From Pseudomonas sp. K2I15 (GTDB taxonomy: Bacteria; Pseudomonadota; Gammaproteobacteria; Pseudomonadales; Pseudomonadaceae), in NCBI RefSeq assembly GCF_002204795.1, contig NZ_NIXO01000008.1, positions 1 to 64,000 of the forward strand: DNA of 64,000 nucleotides, given 5' to 3'. The notes under the pieces were generated by a model, which was given only the letters and a program-made list of their open reading frames with translations, was not told where the DNA came from and did no database searches. The position numbers and the translations under genes are program-made. Positions 39,721 to 48,017 of the stretch are shown here, one piece after another. The first letter of the stretch is position 1. Each line of letters begins with the position of its first letter.

Positions 39721-40266
39721 TTACTTAAGCGCCTGGATAAACAGCGGGTCGCTGTACAACGACTTGAGCAAATCCCGCACCATCGGGTTGTAGGCATTGG
39801 CTGCATTCGGGATCGCAATGAACCCGAAAAACGAACTGGGCCAGGTGTGATTCACTTCCTTGGTCGCGTCGTACACCACGTCATTCCCCTTGAGCAGCGT
39901 AAACCGTGCGGCCAGCGTGCCGTTGCCGGAACCCACGCCTGCGGTCAGCGAATTCTTCACCACCAGCACTTGCAGATGACGTTCCGCTTGCGGGTTCAGC
40001 AGGCCTGCCAATTGCAGTTCCTGAGTGATCGCCGCCTGGATATGCGCTGGGATGCTGCCACTGGGCGAGCGGATCGGGTTGGCACGTACCGTCAGCGAGC
40101 CTTCGCCCGATGCGGCCGTCACTTGGGCATTGCTCACGGGTTGCAGCGGCGCTGCTTGCTTGAGGACCTGGACGTTATCGAAGTTTGGCTCGTATTGCGT
40201 CATGGTGACGCCGCAACCTTGCAACAGCAGCGCGAGCAATGGGGTCAACAGTAGAAGCTTTTTCAC
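39721..40266 (-). CDS. Envelope lipoprotein of unknown function
   Basis: The 181-residue protein has lipobox LLQGC (Cys18). The mature part includes IPAHIQAAITQELQLAGLLN and LQVLVVKNSLTAGVGSGNGT, an alpha/beta arrangement similar to small outer-membrane-associated lipoproteins. It is convergent with the 39017 lipoprotein gene; the similar size and topology suggest related functions, but I cannot name one. Confidence 0.75.
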   Translation of the reverse strand: MKKLLLLTPLLALLLQGCGVTMTQYEPNFDNVQVLKQAAPLQPVSNAQVTAASGEGSLTVRANPIRSPSGSIPAHIQAAITQELQLAGLLNPQAERHLQVLVVKNSLTAGVGSGNGTLAARFTLLKGNDVVYDATKEVNHTWPSSFFGFIAIPNAANAYNPMVRDLLKSLYSDPLFIQALK

Positions 40267-40473
40267 GGCATTTCCTTGCGTGAGTGTGGGAGAACTCGGC
40301 GATTATCGTCAGGCAATGGCCGGCAGGCAATCGATAGTGGCAAAAGGCCCTAGGATCCCTGTAGGCCTTGGTCCCGGCTACCTGCCGGAAAAATCCCCGA
40401 GAAGGCAATTTGCTGGCCCCTTTGTAACAAAATTCTCGCCAAAATCACTTTTATTTTCAGGTGGTTAGGCGGG

Positions 40474-40809
40474 ATGCAAATGCGCAATGTTGGAATCATG
40501 CTGGTCGCCTGTTCCCTGGCGGGTGGGGCGGTTTCGGTTGAGGCTCGGGAGCTGCGGGACAACGACCGCTACATGTGCAGTTGGGGCGCGGGCACGGCGG
40601 CCCGGGCGCAGGAATTGAAATTGTCGGGCGTCTCGCTGTATGCCGCGCGCCAGAAGTTGCACACGTACAAGTTCAAGAAGCCCTGGATGCACATGATGGC
40701 CATGGGCATCACCGAACAGACCTACGACAGCCGTTCGCGGGTCAAGCCCGAGGTGATTCGCCAGAGTTTTTATCAGGACTGTCTGCGCTACAAGCTGGCG
40801 CGTAAATAA
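40474..40809 (+). CDS. Small exported hypothetical protein
   Basis: The 111-residue protein has a signal-like N-terminus (VGIMLVACSLAGGAVSVEA). A basic mature domain with Cys in RYMCSWGAG and FYQDCLRYKLARK could form a disulfide. No family is recognised. It ends 4 bp from the convergent DUF4262 gene. Confidence 0.65.
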   Translation: MQMRNVGIMLVACSLAGGAVSVEARELRDNDRYMCSWGAGTAARAQELKLSGVSLYAARQKLHTYKFKKPWMHMMAMGITEQTYDSRSRVKPEVIRQSFYQDCLRYKLARK

Positions 40810-40812
40810 CCC

Positions 40813-41364
40813 CTATTTATCCAGCAGTAACTGGAACCTGGAGAATGACTGATCGTAGTTGGGCTCCCATGGAAAGTGCCCTTGCTTGTCCGGCCAGACC
40901 ATTTGCAGCGCGGGGAAGTCGGCCTTGATCGAGGCGTAGAACCAGCCGGCATAACCGAGGTATTCGCGGTAGTGCTGGCGGGCCACGGGAATGAACGCGA
41001 TGCGCATGCCTTCGGCAATATCGTCATAGGGCGTGTAGGTTTCATAGGCGGCTTTTGCACCCGCAAAGCGGATGGCGGTGATGTTCAGCAACTGCTGTGC
41101 AATGTGCGGGGGCAGCCCGAATACGATGATTTCCGGCTGGCCGAAGTTTGCGTAAAACCCCAGGGAGTAGGCAAATGACGGCTCACCGTCTTCGGCACGT
41201 ACATGCACGTGGTGCCAGCCGACTTTCTTGATATCCGCCAATACCTTCTCGTCGTACTCCGAGTCTGCCTTGGGCAACTGGAATCCCGGGAGCGGGGCCT
41301 TGGCCGACGTGTTCATCGAGAACAATGAGGCGGCGAAGAGGGCGACGGCGCGAATGATGTTCAT
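40813..41364 (-). CDS. DUF4262-family protein with a signal peptide
   Basis: The 183-residue protein carries an N-terminal signal peptide (MNIIRAVALFAASLFSMNTSA) ahead of a DUF4262-type domain: KKVGWHHVHVRAEDGEPSFA, YSLGFYANFGQPEIIVFGLP and YLGYAGWFYASIKADFPALQ. Function of the family is unknown. A predicted export signal is unusual, since most members look cytosolic. Convergent with the 40474 gene. Confidence 0.82.
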   Translation of the reverse strand: MNIIRAVALFAASLFSMNTSAKAPLPGFQLPKADSEYDEKVLADIKKVGWHHVHVRAEDGEPSFAYSLGFYANFGQPEIIVFGLPPHIAQQLLNITAIRFAGAKAAYETYTPYDDIAEGMRIAFIPVARQHYREYLGYAGWFYASIKADFPALQMVWPDKQGHFPWEPNYDQSFSRFQLLLDK

Positions 41365-41535
41365 CAGAGTCCTTTCTGCTGGATCGTGAGTGAAAGCGCG
41401 ATGAGGCTAGCAGCGTTGGGTTCGGTCGGCAAAGTGATCGATGCACCGCCCAGTACAAAATCTGCGTAAGCCTGTCCAACTTCGTCCTGGAGCCAGTGCG
41501 CATACTGGCCCTAGGTAACCGAAGAGGCCTATGCC

Positions 41536-42231
41536 ATGACCCGCTACGTCATCACTCCCAACGCAACCCCATCGCTCGCCATCCAGGGCGACGACGCTCG
41601 CTTCCCGCTGCGCCGGGTGTTTTGTGTCGGGCGCAACTACAGCGAACATGCCCGTGAAATGGGCCACGACCCGGACCGCGAGCCGCCGTTCTTTTTCATG
41701 AAGCCGGCCGATGCCGTGGTGCCTGCCGAAGGCGTAATCGCCTATCCGCCGATGACCGCCGACCTGCACCATGAAGTCGAGTTGGTGGTGGCCATCGGCA
41801 AGGGCGGGGTGGACATCGCCCCCGAAGACGCCTTCGCGCATATCTGGGGTTATGGTCTGGGCATTGACTTGACCCGCCGCGACCTACAGGCCCAAGCGAA
41901 AAAGCTGTCGCGGCCGTGGGAATGGGCCAAGGCCTTCGATGAATCGGCACCCTGCACCCCATTGCAGCCGGTGAGTGCCGTCGGCCATCCGGGCACTGGG
42001 CGTATCTGGCTCAAGGTCAATGGCGAGCAACGTCAAGTGGGCGACCTGGCGGACCAGATCTGGTCGGTCAGCGAGGTGATCAGCCACGCGTCTAAATCCG
42101 TGGCGCTGAAGGCTGGAGATCTGATCTTCACCGGCACCCCGGCGGGCGTCGGCGCCTTGCAACCGGGCGATGTGGTGACTGCCGGCATCGACGGCCTGGC
42201 CGAACTGAGCTTCTCCCTCGGCAAAGGTTGA
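41536..42231 (+). CDS. Fumarylacetoacetate hydrolase (FAH) family protein
   Basis: The 231-residue enzyme of the FAH fold shows FCVGRNYSEHAREMG, the metal-binding acidic residues in HHEVELVVAIGKGG, and TGTPAGVGALQPGD near the C-terminus. Family members hydrolyse C-C bonds of fumarylpyruvate/acylpyruvates or decarboxylate oxaloacetate. The AraC-type regulator 37 bp downstream on the same strand probably belongs to it. Exact substrate is unknown. Confidence 0.9.
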   Translation: MTRYVITPNATPSLAIQGDDARFPLRRVFCVGRNYSEHAREMGHDPDREPPFFFMKPADAVVPAEGVIAYPPMTADLHHEVELVVAIGKGGVDIAPEDAFAHIWGYGLGIDLTRRDLQAQAKKLSRPWEWAKAFDESAPCTPLQPVSAVGHPGTGRIWLKVNGEQRQVGDLADQIWSVSEVISHASKSVALKAGDLIFTGTPAGVGALQPGDVVTAGIDGLAELSFSLGKG

Positions 42232-42267
42232 CGCTACAGTGGTGCCCAGGCCCTCCGAGAAATACGT

Positions 42268-43167
42268 ATGCCCGGCACCCGCATCACCACCTACGGCATG
42301 GAACAGCGCAGCGACCGCCCCGACTTCTACATCCGCGACAAGCGGGGCAGGGCGGCGCTGACCAGTCCCCATCGCCATGAATACTTCCAGATCCAGATCA
42401 ACCTGGGCGGCGACACCGTGCAGCACATCGGCGGTGCGGTGCGCCCGTTCCCGAAAAAGGCCCTGGCCTTTATCCTGCCCCATCGCCTGCATGTGATTCC
42501 CCATCCCGAAGACGGCGACTTCATGCTGATCAATTTCAGCCAGGGGTTTTTCCTGCCGCAACTGACCTGCGACCCGCTGGACCTGGAAGACATTCCCATC
42601 GGCCAGGCCCCGGAACTGTCGCCGTTTCGCTTCCAGGAACAGCTGGATTTCATCCTCGAAGACGCCGCATTCGAGCAAGTGAAAACCTGGCTGGAACACA
42701 TGCGCGCCCTCGACGCCCACCGCAGCTTCGGCGCCCGGGAACGGCTCAAGGGTTACCTGTTCCAGTTGATCGGGCTGGTATGCCAGCAGTACGCCGAACC
42801 GCTCCAGACCTTCGCGGCCAACAACGCCACCCGGCGTGGCCGCAAGGACGCCCTGGCCCGGGTGCAGGGCTACATTCGTGAGCATTTGCACGAACCGTCG
42901 CTGAACCTGACCGATGCCGCGGCCGCCGCCTTTCTATCGCCCAACTACCTGACCCACCTGCTGCGCAAGGAAACCGGCAAACCCTTTTCCCAACTGGTGC
43001 TCGACCGGCGCATGCAACTGGCGCGCACGCTGCTGCTCAATAGCCCGCAGATGATCGGCGCGATTGCGCACCGTTGCGGGTTTACCGATGAGGCGTATTT
43101 TTCCCGGTGTTTTCGCAAGGCCCACGGGCTGGCGCCGGGGCAGTTCAGGCGGCGTGAGCAGGATTAG
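42268..43167 (+). CDS. AraC-family transcriptional regulator
   Basis: The 299-residue regulator has an N-terminal cupin-type effector domain (HRHEYFQIQINLGGDTVQHI). A C-terminal AraC helix-turn-helix pair follows (about 195-297, with AAAFLSPNYLTHLLRKETGK and IAHRCGFTDEAYFSRCFRKA). It lies 37 bp after the FAH gene, so it probably shares its transcript or controls it. Confidence 0.92.
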   Translation: MPGTRITTYGMEQRSDRPDFYIRDKRGRAALTSPHRHEYFQIQINLGGDTVQHIGGAVRPFPKKALAFILPHRLHVIPHPEDGDFMLINFSQGFFLPQLTCDPLDLEDIPIGQAPELSPFRFQEQLDFILEDAAFEQVKTWLEHMRALDAHRSFGARERLKGYLFQLIGLVCQQYAEPLQTFAANNATRRGRKDALARVQGYIREHLHEPSLNLTDAAAAAFLSPNYLTHLLRKETGKPFSQLVLDRRMQLARTLLLNSPQMIGAIAHRCGFTDEAYFSRCFRKAHGLAPGQFRRREQD

Positions 43168-43258
43168 CGCGTCATTCGGCTGACTGTTTTACAAATCCAA
43201 CACAACCCATGTGTTTCAATTTACATACAATTGAGCGTCTCATTGGGAGGCGGTGCAC

Positions 43259-43705
43259 ATGGGTACGGTTATACGGGTGGCAACCCAGGACGATATCGAG
43301 GCCATTTTCGAGATTCGCACGGCGGTGGTGCAGAACCATCTAAGCCGCGAGCAGATGGCCGAGCTGGGTATTACCCCGCAGGTCGTCGCCGACAGCATGC
43401 GCCAGGCTCCCTGTGTGTGGCTTGCCGAAGTGAAGGGTACGCCCGTCGCGTTCTCGATGGTCGATCTTGCCGAAGGCGAGGTGTTCGCGCTGTTTGTGTT
43501 GCCGTCCCACGAGAACCTCGGGTTAGGCCGCCAATTGATGGCAGTGGCCGAGGCGGCGTTGTTCGAACGCCACGACACGCTATTCCTGATCACCGACGGG
43601 CGCGATCAGGTCCGGGCCAATGGCTTTTACCAACGGCTTGGTTGGTCAGTGGTCGACACAGCCGAGGGCGACGACGTTCGCTATCAGAAACACAAGGTGC
43701 AATGA
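43259..43705 (+). CDS. GNAT-family N-acetyltransferase
   Basis: The 148-residue protein begins MGTVIRVATQDDIEAIFEIR, with the acetyl-CoA loop in FALFVLPSHENLGLGRQLMA and a C-terminal FYQRLGWSVVD, the GNAT signature. GGAGG lies 8 bp before the chosen ATG. Substrate is unknown. It runs into the 43710 gene, 4 bp later. Confidence 0.9.
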   Translation: MGTVIRVATQDDIEAIFEIRTAVVQNHLSREQMAELGITPQVVADSMRQAPCVWLAEVKGTPVAFSMVDLAEGEVFALFVLPSHENLGLGRQLMAVAEAALFERHDTLFLITDGRDQVRANGFYQRLGWSVVDTAEGDDVRYQKHKVQ

Positions 43706-43709
43706 GTGT

Positions 43710-43970
43710 ATGAGTCAGCTGGAACCCCCTCAATCCAACGCCTTCCGCTACTTTGTCGTCGGGGTTCTATGCGTGGCGGTATTGCTGGGGGCCTACTTCG
43801 TTCGGCTCAATGCCCAGGTTGACCGGCAGCGCGAAGAAGCGGCAGAGCGTTTGGCGTTGTGCCGTCAGGCGGCCGCCGTTTCGCGCCCCACGCCCGAGGA
43901 CGAACTTGTATTGGTGGATCCGTGCAAACACTTGAGTGAGCATTACCTGAAGAAGCCCACGCACTTTTAA
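43710..43970 (+). CDS. Small membrane-anchored protein downstream of the acetyltransferase
   Basis: The 86-residue protein begins MSQLEPPQSNAFRYFVVGVL with one transmembrane helix (YFVVGVLCVAVLLGAYFVR). A periplasmic segment with two Cys follows, ending KPTHF. It starts 4 bp after the GNAT gene, so the two are co-transcribed. No family is recognised. Confidence 0.65.
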   Translation: MSQLEPPQSNAFRYFVVGVLCVAVLLGAYFVRLNAQVDRQREEAAERLALCRQAAAVSRPTPEDELVLVDPCKHLSEHYLKKPTHF

Positions 43971-44132
43971 TCAATAACCTTATTTTTATCGCGGAATTAA
44001 ACAGCGCAAGTTTGTTTAAATTGGAATTCGTTGCACCAAAAAGTGGCACTTTGAATAATCGGATCCATTAAAAAAGTGTGGTTATTGAATGACTTAGCGC
44101 TGTTGTAATCCGACGAAAGGTTGAAAATTATC

Positions 44133-44161
44133 TTGTTACAAGTTTTGCCGCTCGGTAATAT
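44133..44161 (+). promoter_or_regulatory. Candidate promoter for a small RNA
   Basis: TTGTTA and TAATAT are spaced by 17 bp, followed after ~40-75 bp by a strong terminator with no open frame between. Confidence 0.4.
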
Positions 44162-44167
44162 AGCCAT

Positions 44168-44236
44168 GCGTTCACCTCCCACGGTTTATGCATTTTTAAA
44201 TCCCAAGTTTCCATCAGCTACTTGGGATTTTTTTTG
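44168..44236 (+). ncRNA. Candidate small RNA with an anti-Shine-Dalgarno motif
   Basis: The ~65-nt interval between the promoter-like pair and a terminator (AAATCCCAAG/CTTGGGATTT followed by eight T residues, 44198-44236) codes for no protein. It carries TTCACCTCCCACGG, complementary to ribosome-binding sites, in an unstructured stretch. That is the layout of trans-acting sRNAs. The terminator could instead serve the 43970 gene upstream. Confidence 0.35.
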
Positions 44237-44256
44237 CCCGCGATTTGAGCTTTGTA

Positions 44257-45201
44257 TCAACCCGCCACGTCGGCAAACTCCGCGCGCATCCGGCCATTGC
44301 GCTTGGCCTGGTACAGCAACTTGTCGACCGCTTCGACAAAGGACAGCGCCGCGCTTTGCGGTTTTACCGTGCAAGTGCCCACGCCCAGGCTCAGCGTGAG
44401 CAGGTTCGACACCGCCGAATGCCCATGCTCGATCTGCTGCTGGCGTATCAGGTGCAAACAACGTTCGGCCACGCGCCGGGCGGACTCGGCATCGGTCTCC
44501 GGCAGCAGCCACACAAACTCCTCACCGCCGATACGCGCAATGAAATCCCGTGGCCGATTGGCCGCCTGCGACAGCGTGTGTGCAACCTGACGCAGGCATT
44601 CATCGCCCTTGATGTGCCCGTAGAGGTCGTTGTACTGCTTGAAATAGTCGATATCCAGTAGGATCAACGACAGCGGCAACTGGCTACGCTGGGCACTGGT
44701 CCATTCGCGCGCAAGCACCGTGTCGAACATGCGCCGGTTGGCGATGCCGGTCAGGCCGTCCTGGAAGGAATATTCCTCCAGCTGTTTTTGCAGGCGTATC
44801 AGGTGTTCTTCGGTTTTCTTGCGCTCGCTGATATCGAACATGAAGCCGATCAGCGCTTGCACCTCGCCGTCCTTGCGCTCTACGTGCACCACGTCGCGGA
44901 TCCACACGTACTCGCCGCTGGCGGTCAGCGCCCGGTAATCGGCCTCGTGGTCGACCCCTGCGCGGGACTGCGAGACGCAGAAGTTGACCACGTATTCGCG
45001 GTCATCCGGGTGCATGCGTTCCACCCAGTCATCCACGGTGGCCCAGCTCTGCGGCGTCCAGCCCAGCAACGCCTCGATTTGCGGGCCGATGTAGCTGAAG
45101 GTCATGGTTGCCCAGTCGATGCGCCAGGGAATGGCCTTGGTCGATTCCAGCAACGTTTTGTACACGGCATTGTCGGGTTCGCTCGGCGGATCGATGCTCA
45201 T
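44257..45201 (-). CDS. PAS-GGDEF diguanylate cyclase
   Basis: The ~314-residue protein has an N-terminal PAS domain (about 15-135, ending FMFDISERKKTEEHL) and a GGDEF domain (about 150-314). The active site is GGEEF in ARIGGEEFVWLLPE. RPRD lies five residues before it, matching the RxxD inhibitory site, so it should make c-di-GMP under product inhibition. No transmembrane segment is seen. The start is either MSIDPPS (chosen) or MFFPTPR ten codons earlier. Confidence 0.94.
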   Translation of the reverse strand: MSIDPPSEPDNAVYKTLLESTKAIPWRIDWATMTFSYIGPQIEALLGWTPQSWATVDDWVERMHPDDREYVVNFCVSQSRAGVDHEADYRALTASGEYVWIRDVVHVERKDGEVQALIGFMFDISERKKTEEHLIRLQKQLEEYSFQDGLTGIANRRMFDTVLAREWTSAQRSQLPLSLILLDIDYFKQYNDLYGHIKGDECLRQVAHTLSQAANRPRDFIARIGGEEFVWLLPETDAESARRVAERCLHLIRQQQIEHGHSAVSNLLTLSLGVGTCTVKPQSAALSFVEAVDKLLYQAKRNGRMRAEFADVAG

Positions 45202-45442
45202 GCGGGGTGCTCTGGGTGTCGGAAAAAACATAGCATCTGGCCATCATCGCCAGGAATCAAGCGCTTCGCGCGGCATCGGATGAGAGGTCGTGGTGTGGTT
45301 TTTCTGGCGTCAGCCGGCCAGCGGTTTTAGTCAAAATGAGCACTAAGTATCACTTTCGACTCAATTCCCTGGCGGCTTGAAAAAGCTCATCTACCCTAGA
45401 CGGATCACGTCCACCGAGTCTGGTCCAGCGAAGGGTGCCCGC

Positions 45443-45691
45443 ATGGTCTCGATAGCCGAGTTTCGCCACATCATGGAGTCCGGCTTCCTGCCGCTCGCCT
45501 GTGACTGCTCGTTAAACAGCGACGGTTCGCTGCGCATCAATATCTTCGACCCGGCCTCCGGGCGCGTCGACCTGCTGCTGACCCGCGTGTCGCCCCAGGG
45601 TTTGGACAGCATCCGTTCCATCTCAAACCTGATAGGCGAACTGCGCACCGAGATCAAGGCTGGGCGCAGAGGGTTTGCGGCGTTCAGCTAA
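45443..45691 (+). CDS. DUF1652-family small protein
   Basis: The 82-residue protein begins MVSIAEFRHIMESGFLPLAC and includes NSDGSLRINIFDPASGRVDL, the pattern of the Pseudomonas DUF1652 family. Function is unknown. AAGGGTG lies 8 bp before the chosen ATG. Confidence 0.85.
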   Translation: MVSIAEFRHIMESGFLPLACDCSLNSDGSLRINIFDPASGRVDLLLTRVSPQGLDSIRSISNLIGELRTEIKAGRRGFAAFS

Positions 45692-45695
45692 TCGA

Positions 45696-45839
45696 TCAGG
45701 AAACCGCTTGTGTAGTCGGGGTGGTTACGACCCCGTAACCGCGCCAGCAGCAATGCTCGCGGTGGCCCGGCAGGAACACGCAGCCGCCAAGGTTCATGAG
45801 CAGGACAGCGGCAACCAGCAGTGAAATTCGACGAGACAT
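45696..45839 (-). CDS. Small lipoprotein in the ECF sigma regulon
   Basis: The 47-residue protein has a lipoprotein signal with lipobox NLGGC. A short mature part (FLPGHREHCCWRGYGVVTT) contains adjacent Cys residues. The minus-strand promoter element at 45906-45939 matches those of the neighbouring ECF operon, so it probably belongs to the same regulon. No family is recognised. Confidence 0.7.
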   Translation of the reverse strand: MSRRISLLVAAVLLMNLGGCVFLPGHREHCCWRGYGVVTTPTTQAVS

Positions 45840-45905
45840 GGTGATTTCCTCAAGGTAGTGAACGTTGCCGATCAACAGATTTGCCTGCTGATTGCCAACG
45901 GTTAA

Positions 45906-45939
45906 CCCTTGAACGCGACCGCCTGGCCAAATCCGTCGC
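45906..45939 (-). promoter_or_regulatory. ECF-type promoter element, copy 3
   Basis: Read on the minus strand: GCGACGG, ATTT, then CGTTCAA after the same 17-bp distance as in the two plus-strand copies. It lies 65 bp upstream of the small lipoprotein gene. Confidence 0.6.
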
Positions 45940-46033
45940 CGCTTTTTGCATATTTCATCAAACCCCCGCACACCCTGGGCAATACTGGCCCTGTCTGGCG
46001 TCTTGAACGGTCGCGAAAAAAGTTGATTGTGAC

Positions 46034-46067
46034 GCGACGGATTTCCCCGGCACCCGCCGTTCAACCC
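46034..46067 (+). promoter_or_regulatory. ECF-type promoter element, copy 1
   Basis: GCGACGG-N17-CGTTCAACCC lies 42 bp before the 46109 gene. It is 27/34 identical to the element at 48018-48051, while surrounding DNA is not similar. Confidence 0.65.
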
Positions 46068-46108
46068 TACAGCTGCGATCACTGGCGATCGCTGATGAAG
46101 GAGTTGTC

Positions 46109-46429
46109 ATGAGACTTGCACGACCGCTGGCCAAATTACGTTATGCCCTGTTGATCCCGCTGGCATTGGCCGCCCTGGTCAGCACGCCGACCTTTGCCCA
46201 GACCGAAGTGATCATCCGCGATGCACCGCCACCGATGCGCGTCGAGGCGGTTCCGGTCGAGCGCCCTGGCTATGTGTGGGACCGCGGGCACTGGCGCTAC
46301 GAAGGGCGTGGCTATGCCTGGGTGCCGGGCCACTGGCAGCCGGTGATGCGCAACGCCCGTTGGGAACCTGGCCACTGGGAGTCGCACGGCCCCAACTGGT
46401 ACTGGAAGGAAGGGCACTGGATTCGCTGA
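46109..46429 (+). CDS. Exported YXWGXW-repeat protein
   Basis: The 106-residue protein has a signal peptide ending TPTFA and then Trp/His/Gly-rich repeats: YVWDRGHWRYEG, YAWVPGHWQP, RWEPGHWESHG and WYWKEGHWIR. Repeat proteins of this kind are periplasmic or surface proteins of unknown role. A second such protein is encoded at 48102. The sigma factor gene follows after 47 bp, so the two are probably one operon. Confidence 0.88.
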   Translation: MRLARPLAKLRYALLIPLALAALVSTPTFAQTEVIIRDAPPPMRVEAVPVERPGYVWDRGHWRYEGRGYAWVPGHWQPVMRNARWEPGHWESHGPNWYWKEGHWIR

Positions 46430-46476
46430 CCGTTCCGTCAACCTGACCCTTAGCCACCGGACCGAGACTTGCCCTA

Positions 46477-47058
46477 TTGAAAGACACTGATCCGGACGTT
46501 GAGCTGTTGGCCCGCATCGGTAACAACGAACCGGCGGCCATCAACGAAATGGTGACGCGCAAATTGCCGCGTTTGCTGGCGCTCGCCAGTCGGATCCTCG
46601 GGGATGCCGACGAGGCCAGGGACGTGGCCCAGGAAAGCTTCCTGCGGATCTGGCGCCAGGCCGCGAGCTGGCGCAGTGGCGAAGCGCGTTTCGACACCTG
46701 GTTGCACCGCGTGGTGCTTAACCTGTGCCAGGACCATTTGCGTCGGCGCAAGGAGCGCCCGTTGCACGACGAGGAGGCCATGAACGAAGTGGTCGACAAC
46801 GCGCCAGCACCCGATGAACAGCTGGAAGCGGCTGCCCGCAGTGAGCATATGGCGCAGGCGCTGGCGTCGCTGCCTGATCGCCAGCGCGAGGCGATTGTGT
46901 TGCAGTACTACCAAGAGCTGTCGAATATCGACGCCGCGGCGCTGATGAACATCAGCGTCGAGGCACTGGAGAGCTTGCTGTCACGGGCCCGGCGCAACTT
47001 GCGCAGTTACCTTGACGACACACCCGGGCCCGCCCGCCCAGGAAGGGGAAGACCATGA
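46477..47058 (+). CDS. ECF-family RNA polymerase sigma factor
   Basis: The 193-residue sigma-70 family ECF protein has region 2 (about 20-85, ILGDADEARDVAQESFLRIW) and region 4 (about 130-180, LPDRQREAIVLQYYQELSN and LESLLSRARRNL). The start is TTG. The GTGC-type stop region overlaps the next gene by 4 bp (ATGA). It probably recognises the GCGACGG-N17-CGTTYAA elements around it, including one upstream of its own operon. Confidence 0.9.
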   Translation: MKDTDPDVELLARIGNNEPAAINEMVTRKLPRLLALASRILGDADEARDVAQESFLRIWRQAASWRSGEARFDTWLHRVVLNLCQDHLRRRKERPLHDEEAMNEVVDNAPAPDEQLEAAARSEHMAQALASLPDRQREAIVLQYYQELSNIDAAALMNISVEALESLLSRARRNLRSYLDDTPGPARPGRGRP

Positions 47059-47486
47059 CGCCCGAACGATTTGCCCAATTGGCCGAGGCTTACGGCGGCC
47101 ACTTGCACCGTTGGCCCAGCGCCGAACAGGCCCAGGCCCAGGCACTGCTGGACGCAGGCGATGCCGGCGTACGCGAGGTGCTGCATCAGGCGCGATGGCT
47201 CGATGGCCAACTGGACGGCTATCAACTGGCGCCGGTCGACCCGGCGCTGGCGCGGCAGATCCGCCAGTCTTTTCCCCAGCGCCAGTCCTTCTGGGCGCGC
47301 TACGCGGGCTGGCTGTCGCCTGCCGGTTTTGTCGGCGTGGGCATCGCCGGGATCGCCGCCGGAATCCTGGTGGCATCCTTGAGCGTGCCGTTGCCCATGC
47401 TCGGTCCTGAAGTACTGCCGAGTGTCTTCGACCAGGGCGACGCTGAAGTCGTCTTCACCGTCAACGCCGAGGAAAGCGAGCAATGA
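47055..47486 (+). CDS. Membrane protein, probable anti-sigma factor
   Basis: The 143-residue protein has an N-terminal cytosolic part (MTPERFAQLAEAYGGHLHRW), a transmembrane helix (about 98-120, GFVGVGIAGIAAGILVASL) and a short periplasmic tail. Size, topology and position between the sigma gene and a periplasmic sensor match anti-sigma factors, but it has no recognised zinc motif. Overlaps both neighbours by 4 bp. Confidence 0.7.
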   Translation: MTPERFAQLAEAYGGHLHRWPSAEQAQAQALLDAGDAGVREVLHQARWLDGQLDGYQLAPVDPALARQIRQSFPQRQSFWARYAGWLSPAGFVGVGIAGIAAGILVASLSVPLPMLGPEVLPSVFDQGDAEVVFTVNAEESEQ

Positions 47487-47959
47487 CCCCGTCACCCAAG
47501 TACCTGAAGCCGCTGTTGGTTGTGTCGGTGTTGTTCAACGTGTTTTTGATCGGTGGTGTCGGCGGTGGCCTGTACCACTGGCTGGCAACTGCCAAGCCCG
47601 CCGAGGCGGTGGTGAACCAGCATGGCTTGCGCCAGGCGATGGTCAAGTTGCCGCCGGAACGGCGCAAGGAATTGCGCCAGTTGCTGCGTCAGAACCGCGC
47701 CGATAGCCAACCGCTGGTGCTGGCGGGGCGCGAGGCGCGGCTGGATGTGATCAAGCAACTGGAAGCGCCAACCCTGGACCGTGCGGCCTTGGTGACGGAC
47801 TTGGGCAAGGCCCGCGAGGCGGACATGGCGCTCAGGGCGCTGGTGGACAACACCCTTGCGCAGTTCGCCAGCACCTTGCCCCGGGATGAGCGCCAGCGGC
47901 TGGTGGAGGCGTTGTATTTGAAAGGGCAGGCGAAGGGCAAGGCCGCCAGAAATAACTGA
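47483..47959 (+). CDS. Periplasmic heavy-metal sensor (CnrR/CpxP-like)
   Basis: The 158-residue protein has an N-terminal membrane anchor (LLVVSVLFNVFLIGGVGGGLY) and a helical periplasmic domain. That domain contains LRQAMVKLPPERRKELRQLL and LTP-like repeats, as in the CnrR/Metal_resist family that relays metal or envelope stress to an ECF sigma factor. It overlaps the probable anti-sigma gene by 4 bp, so the four genes from 46109 form one operon. Confidence 0.85.
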   Translation: MTPSPKYLKPLLVVSVLFNVFLIGGVGGGLYHWLATAKPAEAVVNQHGLRQAMVKLPPERRKELRQLLRQNRADSQPLVLAGREARLDVIKQLEAPTLDRAALVTDLGKAREADMALRALVDNTLAQFASTLPRDERQRLVEALYLKGQAKGKAARNN

Positions 47960-47972
47960 GATGGGCGCTGAT

Positions 47973-47997
47973 CGTTCCCACGCAGAGCGTGGGAACG
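47973..47997. repeat. Short palindromic repeat / possible terminator
   Basis: An 11-bp perfect stem CGTTCCCACGC/GCGTGGGAACG with an AGA loop, a palindrome common in Pseudomonas intergenic DNA, lies 14 bp after the sensor gene and may act as its terminator. Confidence 0.65.
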
Positions 47998-48017
47998 AGC
48001 ATTAATCACTGAGACGG

